Shown here in pieces: positions 63,029-64,000 of a stretch of DNA of 64,000 nucleotides (positions are counted from its first letter, which is position 1; each line of letters begins with the position of its first letter). Location of the stretch: the NCBI RefSeq assembly GCF_002086695.1, contig NZ_MVIH01000014.1, positions 60,472 through 124,471 of the forward strand, in the 5' to 3' direction. A program made the position numbers and the translations under genes. Source of the stretch: Mycolicibacterium rhodesiae (GTDB lineage: Bacteria > Actinomycetota > Actinomycetes > Mycobacteriales > Mycobacteriaceae). The notes beneath the pieces were generated by a model. It saw only the letters and a list, made by a program, of their open reading frames with translations, made no database searches and was not told the DNA's origin.

Positions 63029-63775
63029 GTGCCAGTGCTTCACTCGGCCGTGCCGATCTATCCGGATGCCCGTCTGGCCCGCGACATAATCACCGGCTGG
63101 GCGGCTGTGCCGCGGCCTGCGGTGATCTTCGACTTCAACGGCACGTTGTCCGACGACGAGCCGATCCTGTTCCGGATCTTCAGCGAGCTGTTCGGCGAGC
63201 ATCTCAACTGGGCGATGACGCAGCAGGACTACGACAAGCACCTACTGGGCCACAGCGACCGCGAGATCGTCGAAAAAGCCCTGGATATCACCGGCGCCGG
63301 CGGCCACGACGTCGACGCACTGCTCGAACTGCGCAAGGACCGCTACCGCGACCTCGTCGCCGGTGACAACCCGATCCGGCCCGACACCGTGCGACTGGTG
63401 CAGCTGCTGGCCGACTACGAAGTGCCGATGGCCATCGTCACCGGAGCGCAGCGCGACGACGTCCAGGCGGTGTTGTCGACCAGCCCGGTCGGTGAGCTGA
63501 TCCGGGTGGTCGTCGCCGAGGAGGATGTCGCCCGCGGCAAGCCGGATCCGGAGGGCTTTCTCTCCGGCGCTGCCCAGATCGGTTGTGCACCAGAACACAT
63601 CGTCATCTTCGAAGATTCGGTACCCGGAGTGCGCGGTGCGCTCGCGGCCGGAATGCGTTGCATCGCAGTCGCCGTCGAGCCCTCCGAAGAATTGGCGGCG
63701 GTGGCCCCGGCGGTTGTCGATCGGCTATCGGCCGATGTCGTCGAACATGTCTTGCCGTCCCTGCGTGGACGCTAG
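63029..63775 (+). CDS. HAD-superfamily hydrolase (beta-phosphoglucomutase-like)
   Basis: A 248-residue HAD protein with a four-helix cap. Motif I is VIFDFNGTLSDDE: the nucleophilic Asp is present but the second Asp of DxDGT is Asn. Motif II is AIVTGAQRDDV, the motif III Lys is in GKPDPEGF, and motif IV is IVIFEDSVPGVRGALAAGM. GTG 63029 has no ribosome binding site and the region above it is AT-rich, so a leaderless start is possible; GTG 63050 is an alternative. Substrate is unknown, probably a phosphate ester handled with its divergent neighbours. Confidence 0.85.
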   Translation: MPVLHSAVPIYPDARLARDIITGWAAVPRPAVIFDFNGTLSDDEPILFRIFSELFGEHLNWAMTQQDYDKHLLGHSDREIVEKALDITGAGGHDVDALLELRKDRYRDLVAGDNPIRPDTVRLVQLLADYEVPMAIVTGAQRDDVQAVLSTSPVGELIRVVVAEEDVARGKPDPEGFLSGAAQIGCAPEHIVIFEDSVPGVRGALAAGMRCIAVAVEPSEELAAVAPAVVDRLSADVVEHVLPSLRGR

Positions 63776-64000
63776 TTGTCGGTCGGTGGCGCCTTCGGTT
63801 GGAAGGGTTGGTACCACTTCCATTGGGCGCGTTCGCCGATGGGCCCGCGACATGGCGGGACGTCCGGTGGTGGGTGGTTCGGCGGGCGGGCGAGTGATGC
63901 TGGGGTGAGTGGGTCGCCGTCGTTGTCGAGGACGGTGAGTTGGTGGGCGGGTCCGGTGATGGTGATGTCGCCGTGGTGGTGTGCTCGGTGGTGGTAGGGG
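63772..64000 (-). CDS. 3' end of a 13E12/DUF222 HNH-type gene (5' part outside window)
   Basis: On the minus strand an open frame enters from the right edge and stops at 63772. Its 75 residues include GDITITGPAHQLTVLDNDGD, LTPASLARPPNHPPP and GPIGERAQWKWYQPFQP, the typical C-terminal tail of mycobacterial 13E12-repeat (DUF222) proteins that carry an HNH nuclease domain just before. Only the tail is visible. It overlaps the HAD stop codon by 4 bases. Confidence 0.8.
   Translation of the reverse strand, partial: PYHHRAHHHGDITITGPAHQLTVLDNDGDPLTPASLARPPNHPPPDVPPCRGPIGERAQWKWYQPFQPKAPPTDN

Overview
The window is high-GC actinobacterial DNA that reads as the chromosome of a mycobacterium, most likely a fast-growing Mycolicibacterium-type species. 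The main evidence is gene order: rmlB, an LLM oxidoreductase, infA-rpmJ-rpsM-rpsK-rpsD-rpoA-rplQ-truA, secreted cutinases, the ESX-4 type VII secretion genes, rplM-rpsI, glmM, an EspC-like pair, glmS and nnr. This follows the Mycobacterium tuberculosis Rv3464 to Rv3433c neighbourhood as I remember it. Five F420-type LLM oxidoreductases, a deazaflavin-dependent nitroreductase-family protein and a 13E12/DUF222 gene end fit the same group. I ran no database search, so species is not assigned.

Layout. 1-2 kb: a divergent histidine kinase (cut by the window edge) and NarL-type regulator, then a 3Fe-4S ferredoxin. 2-10.3 kb: a complete minus-strand kdp potassium-uptake operon, in transcription order a 27-residue membrane peptide, kdpF, kdpA, kdpB, kdpC, kdpD, kdpE, nearly every junction overlapping or almost touching. 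10.6-18.2 kb: a decayed PLP-barrel protein, rmlB, three tandem LLM oxidoreductases, and a cyclic-nucleotide-domain histidine kinase paired with a response regulator fused to a thioredoxin-reductase-like flavoprotein. 18.3-23.1 kb: the translation and RNA polymerase alpha operon ending in truA. 23.1-25.9 kb: four tandem cutinase-like secreted hydrolases in two subtypes. 26-27.6 kb: a divergent EamA transporter and CGNR regulator with repeated GTCATGA sites.

27.7-37.1 kb: a complete ESX-4 locus (eccB4, mycP4, eccD4, eccC4, an Rv3446c-family protein, esxU, esxT) closed by a strong terminator. 37.2-43.9 kb: a block that separates esxT from rplM, holding a GAF activator, aldehyde and alcohol dehydrogenases with a repeated operator-like element, a GNAT acetyltransferase, an LLM oxidoreductase and a thioesterase-like protein. 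44-47.4 kb: rplM-rpsI, a small secreted protein and glmM, with two clear hairpin terminators. 47.4-53 kb: an EspC-like gene overlapping a large Pro/acid-rich partner, an LLM gene with a near-perfect palindrome at its start, an alpha/beta hydrolase, and glmS. 53-59.6 kb: thioredoxin-fold peroxidase, TetR regulator, SnoaL-like protein, nnr, glutamate decarboxylase, a disulfide flavoreductase and a Ddn-like protein. 59.6-64 kb: a fused FAD/GcvT demethylase-like protein with a choline-kinase-like phosphotransferase, a divergent HAD protein, and the 3' end of a DUF222/HNH gene.

glmM and glmS both feed UDP-GlcNAc synthesis and rmlB feeds dTDP-rhamnose, so cell-wall precursor supply is a repeated theme alongside the ribosomal genes. 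The adh and aldh genes plausibly form an alcohol-to-acid pathway controlled by the adjacent GAF regulator. I saw no tRNA, rRNA, CRISPR array, insertion sequence or prophage.
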